Positions 1 through 13,400 of a stretch of 64,000 bases of DNA are shown here, piece after piece. The stretch's first letter is position 1. Every line of letters begins with the position of its first letter. The notes beneath the pieces were generated by a model that saw only the letters and a list, made by a program, of their open reading frames with translations, made no database searches and was not told the origin of the DNA. The DNA comes from Enterovibrio calviensis DSM 14347 (GTDB taxonomy: Bacteria; Pseudomonadota; Gammaproteobacteria; Enterobacterales; Vibrionaceae). A program made the position numbers and the translations under genes. The stretch spans positions 806,001 to 870,000 of the forward strand of contig NZ_JHZA01000001.1 in NCBI RefSeq assembly GCF_000621165.1. The letters run 5' to 3'.

Positions 1-3000
1 CGAAGCTTTTGGATTGGTGAGATTTGGGTTGAATACAGACAAAGTAGCCTTTGCTTCCAAAACTGCGTTGTTTAGCCGAAATCGAAACTCACCCCGATCT
101 TTCTTATCTTTCTCAATACTCGGCAATGAAATACCTGCGGAAAAAATGCCTTGAATGCTACTTGGGGTGAATGGCTCGCTATCTACAACCTTCTCGTTGC
201 CCGTGTTCCAGAGAAAATGAAGCCCCGTGTTATCCATTACCACGGTTTCGGGTGCAACGCGAATGTTTACGGCCTCGGAAAACAATGGGGTGGTGACAGT
301 GCCATCCGCATGCGTGACTGGCATTGATGGTTGCTTCAGGTCTAACGTGATAGTTGTATAGATGTAAATATCGCTGTTAAGGCTGTCAGAGATAGTAGCC
401 TTAATTTTTAGATCTGCAGCTTTTAGTGCCAACTGCCCTAGACCATTTTCTTCAGCGTCAATAAATGCTCTACAAACCGTCAACTCTCCCTTATGACAAT
501 TGTTGTTTTCGAATACAGCCTTGAGAGACCTTGTCGTCCCTTGTTTTTCAAAATGAACTTTAAGTGGAATGCGAAGAGTTGTGCCAAGTAGTGTTACTTG
601 CAACTCACCATTGTCTTCAGAAGGCACGTCAGTGTTAGGCCATTGCTTTAATGTCAGCACTGGAACGGGGTCGTCAAAGCCAGCACGATAGGCTAAAGGC
701 CAACGAATCGAGGTGCTATTGAACGTCTCGAAGCGGGAGGTAAATGTGTCACCAGAAATGGTAAGCACCAGTTTTAGCAATCCATCACTGCCTCTCGGAG
801 GTACAGTGTCAGGGTTTTGGGTATTCACTAACAAAAATGGCTGGCCAATAATTTCAATGGTCAGTTCGTCTTTTCCACGTTTTACGTTGTGAAGAGTAAG
901 CGGAGTAAAGCGGATGCCGTCAACAGTGATGACGTCGGTTTTATATATTTCCTCGTTATATCCTAACCACCAACGAAAGCCTTGAAAAGGCGTATTGAGA
1001 TAGCTGTTGGCATTGACTGTGTGACGACTCCAATTATCTTGCTCATTGTTATTGTCTAATCGTGCGCGTGGATGCAGTTCTTTGGAGGACTCTTCAAGTG
1101 GTACATCGCTGAACCAAAACCTAAGAGATGTATTTGCGTCGCAAGAATAAGGCTTTTTCGCAGACAATAGCGTTACCTTTTCACCGTGAACTTGCAATTC
1201 CCGAGCAATAGTTGTGTCTGCGAATTCGAATTGATGAGGCGATATTAAAAGGCCGCGTTGGTCGTGAAATTCCCTTGTCTCGGATGCTTTCAACGTTGCT
1301 GTACCAAACTGAAACGCATTGCCCGACGCATCCAGTTTCGCGAACTGACCAATTAAATCCCCTTCACTAGGTAAACCTTCAACTGAGTGCAAATTCTTTT
1401 TATCGTCATCGAATGACCATGTCCCGACAGACTTCAGCCACCAAGGAGCAGGCCCGCCTTCATGAAAGCTATGGTCGCCTGCTTCTCGCTCGGCGGTGAT
1501 GGTTGTAAGTGCGCACAATTTCATTTTGACAGGCGAGGCCGTATAGCCGTCAGTGTGCAAATAGTACTGCGCCTGTTTTTTTGACTCATCGCTTTCGGAG
1601 GAAACTAGTTTGAAGGAAACAAGTGTGCGTCGGTCGGTAGCGGAAAGTGCGAGATCTTTTTGTAAGCCAGACCATACTGAATGCCACACTGCATCACTCC
1701 AATCTTCCCGCGTTGGCTTGTCCGGTCCGTTGTCCCTGCGTGGCAGAAACAAACGCGGTGCTGCGGGCTCGTGGTTTAGAGCAGTTTGCTGATTGTTTTT
1801 CTTTGATTGGTTTTTAGGGATGGTGCTTGTCGCGTATGCCTCATCTCTCCATGCTAAATCACAGCGAATTTCGATAGGCGTTTCTAAAATGGAATGTTTA
1901 GTCTCTACGGCGGGTTTATCGCCCCACTGAAGTGTACGGATGGGAATACGCTGGGGGGCTTGATCGTAAGAAGCTAAGCCTGGGTAGGCGACAATACTCG
2001 GTAAACCTAGAAATACCATTCCAACTTCATCGCACCAAGACATCATGTTTGTTGGTCTTTCCCAGTTACCGCAGCGAGAAAAAGATATGGCGCTTTTTGT
2101 CATGTCCAACGCATTGAGAAACGTATATTCGAGTGTTGTCGAAGTGAAATCTCCCATGTCATTGATTGGGTTTAGTTTCAGCCGAAGTGGAGCTAACTCT
2201 CTGCTGCCGGAGGGTGTCCGGCGTTCTTTTCCTGCAAGTGCCAAAGGCATTGTCTGCACTGTGGGCACTTCGTGCTGTCTTATCCAAATCCAAGGAGCTC
2301 GCGCGTCATTTGGGTTTTCTAACGTATCCGGAGAAATATCGGTGACCAGCGTTAGAAAATTGTTTTCTATCACCGCGGGTGCATCGGATGCGCCGGCTGA
2401 AAACTTCAGGTGGTGCACTCTCAATGAGGTTCGTAACACGGGCACATTATTATGTTTTAGTGACCAAGTTTTAGCTTCAACGTCTCTCAGCATATGCGGA
2501 GACACGGCAAGTATACTTCGGGTAGATAGGGCGCGTTCAGCATGGTCTGGGAGCAAACGCTCTGGGGATTGACGGAATGGCGTAATGGGAAGGACACCAT
2601 CAAAAACGATATCTCCGCCAAATAGTGTGACGTTTGCTTTAGCGATTTCATTGCCCTTGAGGTCAAAGTCCACAGACAGTGTTGCGTCTTCGATATCTGT
2701 TAACGAGAAAGACCATATCCTTTGATTATGCGAGAAACCCGGTGCATCAGGACGGTTTTGGAATCCGATTGCACCGCTTACCATTGAGTTGCGATTTTTT
2801 TTACTCGATTGAGTGGATTCCTGATTCACGTGTGTGGCTTCAGATTCAGCACTTTTTGGATTAATCGTCAGATCCAAAGACGTAAGTGTGACATTGGGAA
2901 AGGGCAGATGAAGCCATCCTGATGTGGTTGGAATGAAGCTCCATATCAACTGATTCAAATGCTCCGGCTCTGGTATTTGTTGAGCTTCGCGGAGCATAGC

Positions 3001-4419
3001 TGCGGTTCGAATCAGTGGAACAGCGAGTTCCAGTGCTTGTTTTTTCCCTTTGTGATTGTATTCGGCGACCAACAGCGATTCTGATTGGTTTTCACCCTTC
3101 GTTTTGTCGGTGGTCTGTTCGTTTGAATAAGTGTATTCAGACCGAAGCCTACTAACTGTACTCTCGATTTCAGGCCCAGAGGTTATCGATGAACGCAAGA
3201 CCATTCGTTCATCATGCCGATACAGCTTAAAAGAAGGCGGCTTCATAGTTAAGACGCTCAATGACGTGTCTGTTTGGCTGCGATTCGCTAGTTTCGCAAC
3301 AAGTGCTTGTTCGCGAATAAAAATACGATGGTCTTCCGAGGGCATTCGTTGCAGGAGGAAGTTGAAATTATGATTGTTTTCTAGATAGTTAACGTCCTGC
3401 TGAATGGGCCAGAAAAAATCACTGGTATCCAAAACACCGCTTGGATTGAGCGTTAGCCATTTGGGTCCTTCATTCAGTTCTCTGACATTAAACATCAATG
3501 TCTTAAGTGTTGGTAGTGCTTTTGACCATGGTTCGGCGGCATCTGAGTATATGGTGTTAGGGTGCGGTGTTTCTGTCCATACAGATAATTCAGCAACAGA
3601 GTCGGAATGTCGGTTACCCTGTGTCTGTGGAGTTTTTTTAGAAACTTTAAACCACCCGCCCACCGCAGAGTCTTGCCATGGAACCTTGATCATGCCGAAT
3701 AGCGCGAAGCCATCGGGTAAAAGGTATACCAAACCGGAATCACCCTCCTCAATACTATCCGTTGTGATGTCTAGTGCATTGAGACCCAGGCGGTTTCTCA
3801 ACATTCTCAAGTAGTGAGGTGTTGGGCGAAATCCAATTCTTCCATTGATAAGCTGACACGCGGGGAGATAGAAGGTGTTTTGTTTTTCATATACCGGGTC
3901 CCCACCAATCGTGGCGAGTATCATTGCTGTGGTATCACCCTTGGGCTGTTGTCCTGTTTTTACCGGAGTATGGTTCAGGAGATCGCTTAAAGACATCCCC
4001 TCTTCTTCCATATAAAGGGTATGAACACCAATAATGCTCAGTCGGCTGGCACCTGGATACTCTGGATCGTCATTGGGGAAATATTTGCTAAGTGCTTTCG
4101 AATCGTAGGAGTAGAAGCTGTCGACAGTTGCTTGAAACAGCTGAGGGCGGTGCATAGTATGACGCTTCTCCTCATCGACCAACTTGATATCCTCAGTGTG
4201 CTCTTGCATGAGATTTAGCGCATACAGGCTATTGTCGGGCAAATTCGCCTCTTTAAGCTTTTCGAATGTCCTAATTTTTATGCCGAAAGACCAAAATGGT
4301 CCCATTACCCGAACGTTAGGGAACTTGAGCGCCTCAATATGAAGTTTTTGCTTAACGTTAGCTTGATGATAAAGCCGAGGCATCAATGCTCTGTATGCTT
4401 TCTTATAGATTAAGGCCAT
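1..4419 (-). CDS. Very large protein of unknown function (3' end outside window)
   Basis: The minus-strand frame is open from an ATG at 4419 to the left edge, giving at least 1473 residues with the C-terminus missing. The start has a clear ribosome site (AGGAGA, 7 nt upstream). It lies 30 bp after the stop of the 3735-residue gene, so the two are probably cotranscribed. There is no signal peptide or membrane segment at the N-terminus, which begins MALIYKKAYRALMPRL. The body is rich in alternating polar and hydrophobic stretches suggestive of beta-strands, with many Trp residues and a polar linker of Ser, Lys and Asn. I see no catalytic motif, RTX nonapeptide or adhesin repeat, and I do not recognise the family. 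The shared operon suggests it works with the giant protein and the M23 peptidase, for example as part of one large assembly; that is inference. Confidence 0.8.
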   Translation of the reverse strand, partial: MALIYKKAYRALMPRLYHQANVKQKLHIEALKFPNVRVMGPFWSFGIKIRTFEKLKEANLPDNSLYALNLMQEHTEDIKLVDEEKRHTMHRPQLFQATVDSFYSYDSKALSKYFPNDDPEYPGASRLSIIGVHTLYMEEEGMSLSDLLNHTPVKTGQQPKGDTTAMILATIGGDPVYEKQNTFYLPACQLINGRIGFRPTPHYLRMLRNRLGLNALDITTDSIEEGDSGLVYLLPDGFALFGMIKVPWQDSAVGGWFKVSKKTPQTQGNRHSDSVAELSVWTETPHPNTIYSDAAEPWSKALPTLKTLMFNVRELNEGPKWLTLNPSGVLDTSDFFWPIQQDVNYLENNHNFNFLLQRMPSEDHRIFIREQALVAKLANRSQTDTSLSVLTMKPPSFKLYRHDERMVLRSSITSGPEIESTVSRLRSEYTYSNEQTTDKTKGENQSESLLVAEYNHKGKKQALELAVPLIRTAAMLREAQQIPEPEHLNQLIWSFIPTTSGWLHLPFPNVTLTSLDLTINPKSAESEATHVNQESTQSSKKNRNSMVSGAIGFQNRPDAPGFSHNQRIWSFSLTDIEDATLSVDFDLKGNEIAKANVTLFGGDIVFDGVLPITPFRQSPERLLPDHAERALSTRSILAVSPHMLRDVEAKTWSLKHNNVPVLRTSLRVHHLKFSAGASDAPAVIENNFLTLVTDISPDTLENPNDARAPWIWIRQHEVPTVQTMPLALAGKERRTPSGSRELAPLRLKLNPINDMGDFTSTTLEYTFLNALDMTKSAISFSRCGNWERPTNMMSWCDEVGMVFLGLPSIVAYPGLASYDQAPQRIPIRTLQWGDKPAVETKHSILETPIEIRCDLAWRDEAYATSTIPKNQSKKNNQQTALNHEPAAPRLFLPRRDNGPDKPTREDWSDAVWHSVWSGLQKDLALSATDRRTLVSFKLVSSESDESKKQAQYYLHTDGYTASPVKMKLCALTTITAEREAGDHSFHEGGPAPWWLKSVGTWSFDDDKKNLHSVEGLPSEGDLIGQFAKLDASGNAFQFGTATLKASETREFHDQRGLLISPHQFEFADTTIARELQVHGEKVTLLSAKKPYSCDANTSLRFWFSDVPLEESSKELHPRARLDNNNEQDNWSRHTVNANSYLNTPFQGFRWWLGYNEEIYKTDVITVDGIRFTPLTLHNVKRGKDELTIEIIGQPFLLVNTQNPDTVPPRGSDGLLKLVLTISGDTFTSRFETFNSTSIRWPLAYRAGFDDPVPVLTLKQWPNTDVPSEDNGELQVTLLGTTLRIPLKVHFEKQGTTRSLKAVFENNNCHKGELTVCRAFIDAEENGLGQLALKAADLKIKATISDSLNSDIYIYTTITLDLKQPSMPVTHADGTVTTPLFSEAVNIRVAPETVVMDNTGLHFLWNTGNEKVVDSEPFTPSSIQGIFSAGISLPSIEKDKKDRGEFRFRLNNAVLEAKATLSVFNPNLTNPKAS

Positions 4420-4449
4420 TTTGCCGTCTCCTATGATGCGATTCGGATA

Positions 4450-7400
4450 TCAAATTTTGTCTTCAGTTTTTGTAGGGCAATGGCACCAAACTTCACGCGG
4501 TGTGTTCCCTCGTTGCACGTAGACGTTGAGGTGCGTTGGTAGGGGAGCTATTTGAAAACCATTCTGAGCAAATTGCTTGGCTGTAATCCGAACAGACTCG
4601 TTTTTGCTAAGGACATCGTCCGCCACTTCGTTATCAGATATGTTGGTGATCACAGCGCGTAATACATCTTTTTGTGCCACATCTTGTCGTGGTTCAGCGA
4701 TGACAAGCAAGTGCGCATTTTCAGCCGACAATAGATCATCTTTGTATTCCGACCAGACAGTGTGATCGCCTTCTTTAATTCTTATCCATACGGCAATGCC
4801 GATTTCTTTGAGTGAACTTGCGCTTCCAACATCTTCACCATCGAAAGTGTTTTCGGTTGGTGTCACATAAACGAAATTCGCTGCCGAGACGCGAGCCAGC
4901 AATAAGTATGTAGCATCAGAATCTGCTGAAAGTAAGTGCGCTTTGTTCTTCATATCAAGACAGAGTTGCGCTGCAGCGCGCCTGCGGTATGGATCAGCGA
5001 TCAGCATTAAACCGCTAGCAAGATCATTTGGGGTTATCCATCTAGAGGTGTCGGTACGGATATGTGGGAGACAAAGCCACGCAGGACCGTATATCGGATC
5101 GGTGTAAATCAACTCACGTTTTCCCTGTTCTTTGCCAATATTCAAACGCATTAGCAGTGGTAAGAGTTGGCGCATGTTCTCGATTGCAGGGAAATGATCA
5201 CTCGCGGTTCCGTCTTCAGGTGAAGTTATTAACTTCGTTGGGAGTGAAAAATGCTCATCGACGTCGATAGCAATACTGTCACGATGGATGGGGACAGAGA
5301 TGTAAATTCCGTCGTTCCAATCGTGCGCATTTGAGGTGTCAGTATCTAGAATTGGTGGTTGTGCAGGTCTGAGAATGCGCACTGGCGCTAACAAATCATC
5401 TACCATTTTTACTTCAAAAAGGGCATTTTCAGAATCTTTGCTGTCTTTGCTGTCTTTGCTGTCTTTGCTGTCTTTGCTGATCGGGGTAATACGAAGTAAG
5501 GCCGCTTCAACACCAGCAACAGAGTGTGTTACCTGCAATGACAGTGCAGGATCAGGTAAATTGCCATAGGTATATTGTATTGTTTCGGCAGAGTAAATCC
5601 CGTTTTCCTGTGCTGTTCCCTTTGGCAAGCTTTCAATAAGCCTTGGCAGTCTTACTTTGATGCCAAAGGCCTGAGGTTGAAGGAATTGCATGGTTGAATC
5701 ATCCACATAAGACTCCCAACCTACCGCTCGCTGCGAAATTACAGTGCCAAATTCCGATACATCATAAAGCGTCCAAGAACGCTCGATACTACAGACTGTG
5801 TTATTGGGTTTTTCATCTGAGCCTTCATCACTAAAAGGCTTCGTTGATACTGGCTGAGAAGGTGGGAAAGTGATCTGTTTGTTTTTAGCTCTCACTAAGC
5901 CAGCATATGCGCCAAGCGTTACTGATGACAGATACCAGAAAGGTTCGGCTGCGGTGACATGTACGTCGCCACCTCGACGAAGGGCTGGCACCCTCGACAG
6001 ATGAGTCATGCGCAATGCGCTGAAGTCAGGAAGCTTGGTTGAAGGTGTTTTGTTGTGCTCGCTTTGCTCGCTATAGGGCGCGGTTGGAACAACATCTATC
6101 CAGCCTTTGGAATGCAACTTCGCGCCCCAGGATACAATAGATTGAAGTGGCTTACGCGAGTAGCTGCGGGTGGTGGCGCCAAATGAAATTTTCCTACGAA
6201 GAGGGAGATTGGCATTGTGTAACCATTCTTCGCTATGTCTCGCGACACTTAATACGCTGTATGGTAGATCCTCGATGAGAACAAGGTGCGCACCAAGGAT
6301 CTGTGGTGGTTCAAGTTTTCTGATACGCTGCAGATGCACGTCGGCTCTGTATTCGGGCGTTAGCATCTGTCGCAGGGTTTCATTTGAAAGTGGATGCGAC
6401 GGTGCCTGATTCTTGCTGTCGCGTTGCGGAAGCATTGAAGCGCGAAGTTGAGCGTATCTATCGGTCGCTGCAATGGCGTAGCTTCTTGTGGTTGCCCACT
6501 CCTCCTCCAGAGGCAATGTGAGCTGGAGTCTGCCATCGACATCCGCTGCTACATAAACAGGATCGACGTTTTTTGGGGCTGCCACTGTCGTTTGAGGGTC
6601 AACGTTATCCAACCAAGAAGGGGGCTTGTCCGCAGTTATACTTAGCGGTGCTGAATTAAAGAAACGAGCCGACCACGTCTGATAGGTCATGATCATTTTC
6701 ACGGCATTATCTGCGGCTAATAAAGTATCCCTGGTTTTTTTCCTTTCGTCTGGAGGCGTATCCGCCTCTGGCTCGAATGCGCGATCTATGTATGCCAGCG
6801 CCCGCCCAAAGTGTCGTGTGACTGGGTGGGCATCTTTGTCCTCGTCATCAAAGTATGAAGACGGCCATAGATCCACCCATGCATCATGGTCTGTATCGAA
6901 CGTACCAAAAGGAGACGCTGACTTTCTGGTTTCACTGTCCCCATTCTGTTCTTTTTCCAGTGGTAGAGGGGAGATGTGTGGTTTTATACCTTTTGTAAAC
7001 ATGAATTTGTTTTCTTGTTCTTCTACCCAGTTTTTCGGCCAGCTTGGCGAGGTAGAGCTTGGCTTAGCCAGAACAAAAATGTCATCGCCAATATCTAAGA
7101 AGTCGGTGAGTGAATCTCCTGTTTTCAACGTTTCTGGTTTCCGAGGGCGATTTCGCCAGAAAATTTTAAGCGCTGTTTTCCCTACATTTCCGTTCAATAA
7201 GTCTGAGGTAACTGTGATTGAAAGCACTACTGCCTTGTCTTTACCATCTTTGCCCGCCCAAGGTTGAGGAAGGGGATGCAATGCGATATTGAGCATTCTT
7301 AGCGCGGCATCACCGAGCGCGGGTTGATCGGCAAATGCTCTGCGGGACCACTGCGATTTGATAGGCGCAGTGAGGCTTATGTGCTTTTCTATCTCATTGA

Positions 7401-10400
7401 TTTCACTTTTTAGTGTTGAATAGACCTTACTCAGCTGTTCAACATATTTTTTAATCACAGTACATGCTGTATCTATTCGATGACGAATTTCACTTTGTGT
7501 TCGCAAATATCCCGTTACAGGATCTCTGAGTGACAGTGTAACTCCTAAGCCGAGGTGTCCCAGTGCGTTCCAACCTGAGGGGTCAAGGCTAGCGGTATTT
7601 GATGAAAGCCAATCAGTCGCACGTTTTTCAGTGGCGGCTTTTGGAGAGATGATTTCAATCTGGTCGACTTCTGCTGAATTGAGCGTGTTACTGCCAAAGG
7701 CTGCCATACGCTGTGATGCTATCCACCCAATAATGAGTGCAAGCCAGGGGTGGGTGTTTCCACCCGCCAATTGCCTGCCAAGATTTAACCACGCTGCAAG
7801 TCTTTGCTCAGCGTTGCTATCTGGTTTAGTTAGCATCTCTGCGGAGCTAAGTGGCAGTGTTTCAAAGATTTGACCTAACACTTTTGCACCTTCAATGAGT
7901 GGATCCGGCCATTCTAAATAGGATTCGGCCCATGAATACCATCCAGGCCACTGGGTGGCTGAATCATCATCAGATATCCCAAGGTGCTTTTGCCAACGCT
8001 TGGTGGCTACAAATGAAGGTGGCCAGTGATGCCAGTTTTGCGCATCAGCCAACGTAGCTGGAGTTTGGGCTGTTTTATGTAAATCAGCCGGTAACACTCG
8101 GGCAACGCGATGCCATTCAACGCCAAAGCCATCTGCATCATCAGCTGATAAATCAGCATTAACAAGCTTGTCCAGCTCTGTAGCATAGATAGCAAATTCA
8201 GCAGTTGCGGCGTAGCTTGTGCGTCCTTTTGCCTCGATGGCCGGCCAATCAAGTGAGATCACTCGTGCACCCGAGGGCGAAGCTATATATTCAAGCTGCA
8301 AGTGCGGCTCTTTTTCTGACTTTTGGAGTGCTGGAACGTGCAAATTACCACCAGTCGCTCTGGGGGCGGTGGCCAAAATACTGCTAGGTGTGCTGAGAGT
8401 TGGCCATTCAAAATGGGGCAAGGGACGCTTTCTCGATTCGAGCGTATTATCTGTTCGTCCTGTATCTTCCTCTGTATTGGATAGTGTCGCGAACAAACGG
8501 ACAGGGGTAAGGCCCGAGTATGTCACGTGAATGATCTCATCGGTTTTCTCATCCTTAAGTTCGTGTCGCGCCCTTAAATATAAACGCCAAGCGCGCCCCT
8601 CTGGTTGATTGCAAGATACACAATCAACAAAGCTTTTGAGAGCGCTAGAGGATGGATGATTTTCGTCTACTTGTTTCCCACTATTGTCGATAAATTTGGT
8701 CTTTTGAAGGCTGCCATTGCTTATTTCAAATGTATAGTCACGACGTTCTTGGTCATCTTCAGAGTCAGTAGATTCAATGCTGTCTAAATGCAGCAGCAAA
8801 TCTCCGTCTTGAAGTGATTGCCCTGTGGCTGACATCAAACCGCGCTCTTCTTCTTCGACGGCATCTGTGGGGTAAGCACCCATTGGAACGATGGGGAGAG
8901 GGCGCAGAATCAGTTCCCAACCGTCCGTTCCAGCAACGCCGGGGCGACTTGGCAACAACGGCTTTGTCCAAGTCACTGTTGCAACGGGCATGTATCCGTC
9001 GTCTGTATTCGACTCTATGTCCAACAGGCAACTCGCATTGTCCGCTGGAAGCGGCGTAAGAGTCGGCTCGAATTCAACCATGAAGGTATAACTTTCACCG
9101 ATACCGCCTGATTGGTCTTCAGGGGTAACGGTCACATTGAGAGGTTGGAGCATTTGCCCTGCAGGAAAGTTCTCACCAAACAGTTCAGAGAGAGAAACAG
9201 TAATTTGATAGCGCGGTGCGAGCCGTTTCTGTTCGCCATTTTTAGCTGTGTTGTCAACGCCCAATAGGTCAGCAGGCTTTGTGGTGCGTTGCATCAACGT
9301 TCTTCGTGAGCCATCGGAAATCCGAACGTTATAGCATTTTAGATACGACTCTGGATTTATGTCTGCGCCCGGCGCGTGGTCGGGTATACCGCCTCCCCAT
9401 GCCAGCTCCCAACCAACGGTCAACACCTCCTCGTCGCGGAAAGTCACGGGGTTATTAAAAATGGGAGGGAATGCAGCAAAGTTTAGTCGATAGAAATCGA
9501 TGACAGGATTGAGTAAGAACGGGAAGGCAATATTAGTATCAATTTTTTCAGAATTTGCTTTGGAAAGTGTTCGACCTGGCAGAACGAAATTGTTATCAAA
9601 CGCCAAAGCCTGAGGATCATCCGTCATTCGCATTAACCAATGGCTTGATTCTGCATCGTCGTCAATTTCAACAACCAGACCCAAATCTAACAAGGTTGGA
9701 CGTCCTTTTTCAGCCAAAACCGCATGGACACCTTGATTGGCAAGCGTCACCAAATCGTCATAGAAGCTTTGCAGAAGGAAGCTTTGCATTCCCAAAGCCT
9801 GATCATCCAACTGGTTCTGCTGTTGGTTCTGCTGTGATTGAAGCCGCCGCTCTTCGGCATCAATTGATTCCATCAACACCCGATCATATTCGTTATTTGT
9901 GTCTAATTCGCGTTTCGGGTTTCGAAGGGCTTTGTCCCCATCCTTGAGGCGGGCGTCTGACATTCGCTCAGACGTTACTGTCTCTTTAGGTATAATAAGT
10001 TTGCTCAGGTCGCTGTAGTTATCAGGGAAGTATTTCTCTTCGTCAACATTTACTTTCAATGTGTAGCAAGCCGCCAGCAATTCATGCAACGAGTAGGGGG
10101 CTGATGTATCGTCATTGGTGACTTTCGTTTTCAGAACAACAGATTGGCTTTTTGCATCTGTCGTTTCGAACGAGCGAGTTGTGGGGTTGAAAGTGCGAAC
10201 ACCTTCGGTATGTCGCAACGTCGCATAATCTACCCACGTCGTTTTTTCTTCATCGTTTTTTTGAAATGTATTTCCGTAAATTGGGTAAAAACATTCGTTG
10301 TTCGGTCCTGGCATTATCCAGATATAACGCACCTTCTCGCCCGACGCCTTGATACCTTTTACTTGGGTAAGAACAAAATCAAATTCTTTGGGTGCGCTTA

Positions 10401-13400
10401 CCGCTGCGTTTGTTTCAGCTTCACCTCCGCCAAGAGCGGTCGGTTCTTTTTCGAACGGTATATCGGAAGCTTGTTGAGATAATGCTTCAACCTGATTTTC
10501 TGGTACCTCGGTGATTGCGTTGCTAAGAGCTATTTCACCTTGTGGTAATTCGCCTTGTTCTTCGTTTGTTGCAGAGGATAGCTGTGATTTTGCACCGGAT
10601 TCTTTTGGACCCAATAAAGTGCCATCGGGAACTTTTGGTGGTTCGCCGGGCGCAAGAAATGAGGACATGTAGGGCAGGAGAGCTTGTCGCGCGCTGTTCA
10701 CTGCATTCTCATTCAAACCAATGGCAATACCCGCGCGTAGAGACCGTCCAAACACACCAATAACAACGGTAGCTCTTCCTCTAAAGCCCATATTGCCGAT
10801 ACCACTCCAGCCTATCTGCATGCCAACAACGATTTGGACTGAGGCTGAAAAACGGATGTTGAAGTTAATTTTCACAAAACCAATTTTCAGTCTTAGCCAA
10901 GCTTGAACGCTGAAGCGCACCGACAGATCGAGTCCAACCTCACCATAGAGCTTGGATGCGAGTGGTCGGGATAAATAGAGTGCTGTCATCAATCGTGTTG
11001 CGAAGAACACGTCAACACGCGCGATTAGCCGAACACCAGTAAAACCTAGGTTTACGCCACCCGAAAGTTCCATTCCACCTCGGGCGGAAAGATAAATGCC
11101 TTGAACAATAGCATCATCCTCTATGCGCATCAGCACACCGGCCCTCACTTCAATTTGAAGTGAGCCGATTGACCATTTGTACATGAGGCGATCGGGCCAC
11201 CCGAGCTCTGCATGAAATAGCCCGGGTTCTATGAGCATGGTCGCTTCGAAGTGACTGTTCTTGAATAAACCGTGAATTTCCTTCGGCCATGGGTCGTTGG
11301 GCTTACCAAGATAAGGATTGTCGTGCTTGGCAGCGTGAACCAAGAATCGACGTTGTGGAGCGGAGTAGATCATAAAGCCACGGGCCAGCGGGCGGCTTCT
11401 CATGCCATCCGTGTCGTTAAAGAAGTCATCAACACTAACAGGGAACCATATTTTTGCCGCGGAAAGTAGCGTGAAGTCTGAACGCAAAGCCGCAAGAATT
11501 TGTGCGATAAAGGTTTTTAATTTCTTTTCATTTTTGGCGTTGTAGTCATAAAGTCCGGCTTGTTGGGTGCCAGTTGTCATCACTGATTCGAGTGCGACAG
11601 TCCACGGGGCAGAACGATTGCCTTTTTCTGGGTCCGGCTCCCAACTGTCTATTCGCGCAAGTGTTTGGTGTTGATCAAGCGCTTTTAGCATCTTTTCAAT
11701 GAGCTCTTGAAGCGTTTTGATCTCTGGGTTTTCAAAGGTTTTTATCAGAGGCAAGGTGTAACGGTAGCCAAAGCCCATGCCAATTTGACGCAGGTAAAAT
11801 GGCAGTGGGGCTACCTGAATACTCATTTTGGAGGCTTCAATTGCTACGAACCAGGCATGTACCCAAGGAGCATTTATATCTTCACGGAGTCTGACGAACG
11901 AAAACGCGGCTGAAAGTTCTGGAAAGCCGGGAATTTGGACTGTCCCCTCACCAGCAAACCCACGAATTAAATCGCTTTCATACCGGTCGACACGCCCTGC
12001 AATTCTGAACCCTTCTGGTGATGAGATTTCAACGCGTAACCCTTCAAAATTAATTTGAGGCAAGGATTCGCCTGCTCGAGGGAAGCCAATACGACAAGCG
12101 TGGAAATCAATTTCAGCGGAGACCACATCACCAATTTCTGCGAATTCGCATTGGCCACCGATGGCAATCGCAGCACTAGGTTCTGAAAATTCATCAAACT
12201 GGGGTTCGAAACCGATAGAACGAATTTCCATTCTGAATAGGTTATATATATTGAAGGTGACGGGCTCGTTGAGCTCAACCATCACCTTCAGTTCATTGGC
12301 AAAATCATCGGAAAGTGGGGCTTTAACAAAATCACACCGCACGGATTTAAGGTTTTCGAGCAAGCCGTTGCTGAATTCATTCTCATTGGGGGTAAATTGC
12401 GCGGAGCCGGTAATCTCGAAAAAGAAGTTACGTTCAGCACCGGTTCCACTGTACCGAAGCTCAAGAACACTAATTTCGAACTTGAAGCGTGTGCCTCGGG
12501 AGAATATCGGTTCGCCTTTCGCTCCAAGCTCACAAATGAGTTCATCGAGTTCGATGCGTTTTTCTTTCTGGATAAAGGTGACGCTCAACGAAATGGGGGC
12601 TTCATCAAGCAATTTTGGTAACGTGCCATTAGCTGCGACGCTGAGCATTTCCAATTGGTTATTTACGATCTCAAGTCTTGCATGTTTCAGCAGGAACGGC
12701 GCGTTAAGACCTTTGACGCGGAATGGAGAAAGAATGAGCTTGGCGCTGAGCGATAGGCCTCCGGGACCGAGGTCAAATGTCTCAACAAGGAAGTTTAGTG
12801 AATCACGGCCGAAGCCCTCATACCGAACTAACATATCCACATTCTCTGCCAAGCCGACAGATAGACGCCCACCATCAATTTTCAGAGTCAGACACTCCAT
12901 TGTGTTTACTGACTCTGGCAGTTCTCTGGTAAAGCGCTTAATGAGATAGCACTTCAATCCAAGAGCATTGATGGGTTTGGACCAGTAACGAAATTCGCTT
13001 TTATTGGGTTCTGGTAGTGAGGTGTTTTTAACCCAAACGTAACCGTTTTTTTCGATTTCTTGCGTAAGAGTGAGGGTAGTTGTGCCCTCAATACTGAGTG
13101 CACAATCTGCTGGGTCGAAACGAAACAGCACAGTGCCAGATAGCTGATTTGTGCCAGAACCGTCGCCAAGCGCACTCAAGGTAAGTGCAATCTCTGTTTC
13201 TATTAATATGTCATCGGTTTGTGTTTCGTAGATGACCCTTTTGATTGATGCAAGTTTGGCAGGTGACGCATTTTGGTCACTGCCAAAGAGGTTCATCAGG
13301 CTATCCAGCGCTTGTATTTTTATGGAGTATTGCCAGCTATCTTGACCAAATGTGGGGGTGGAAAAGTCATTATAGCCGAGTGAAACAACGGGTGAGGCCG

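Noticed and set aside
5435-5479. Tandem repeat considered as a CRISPR remnant
   Set aside because: Units are 9 bp without spacers and lie in frame inside a coding gene.
12161-12949. A 262-codon plus-strand frame inside the giant gene
   Set aside because: It lies wholly opposite the intact 3735-residue gene, has no ribosome site and no recognisable domain; it is a shadow frame.
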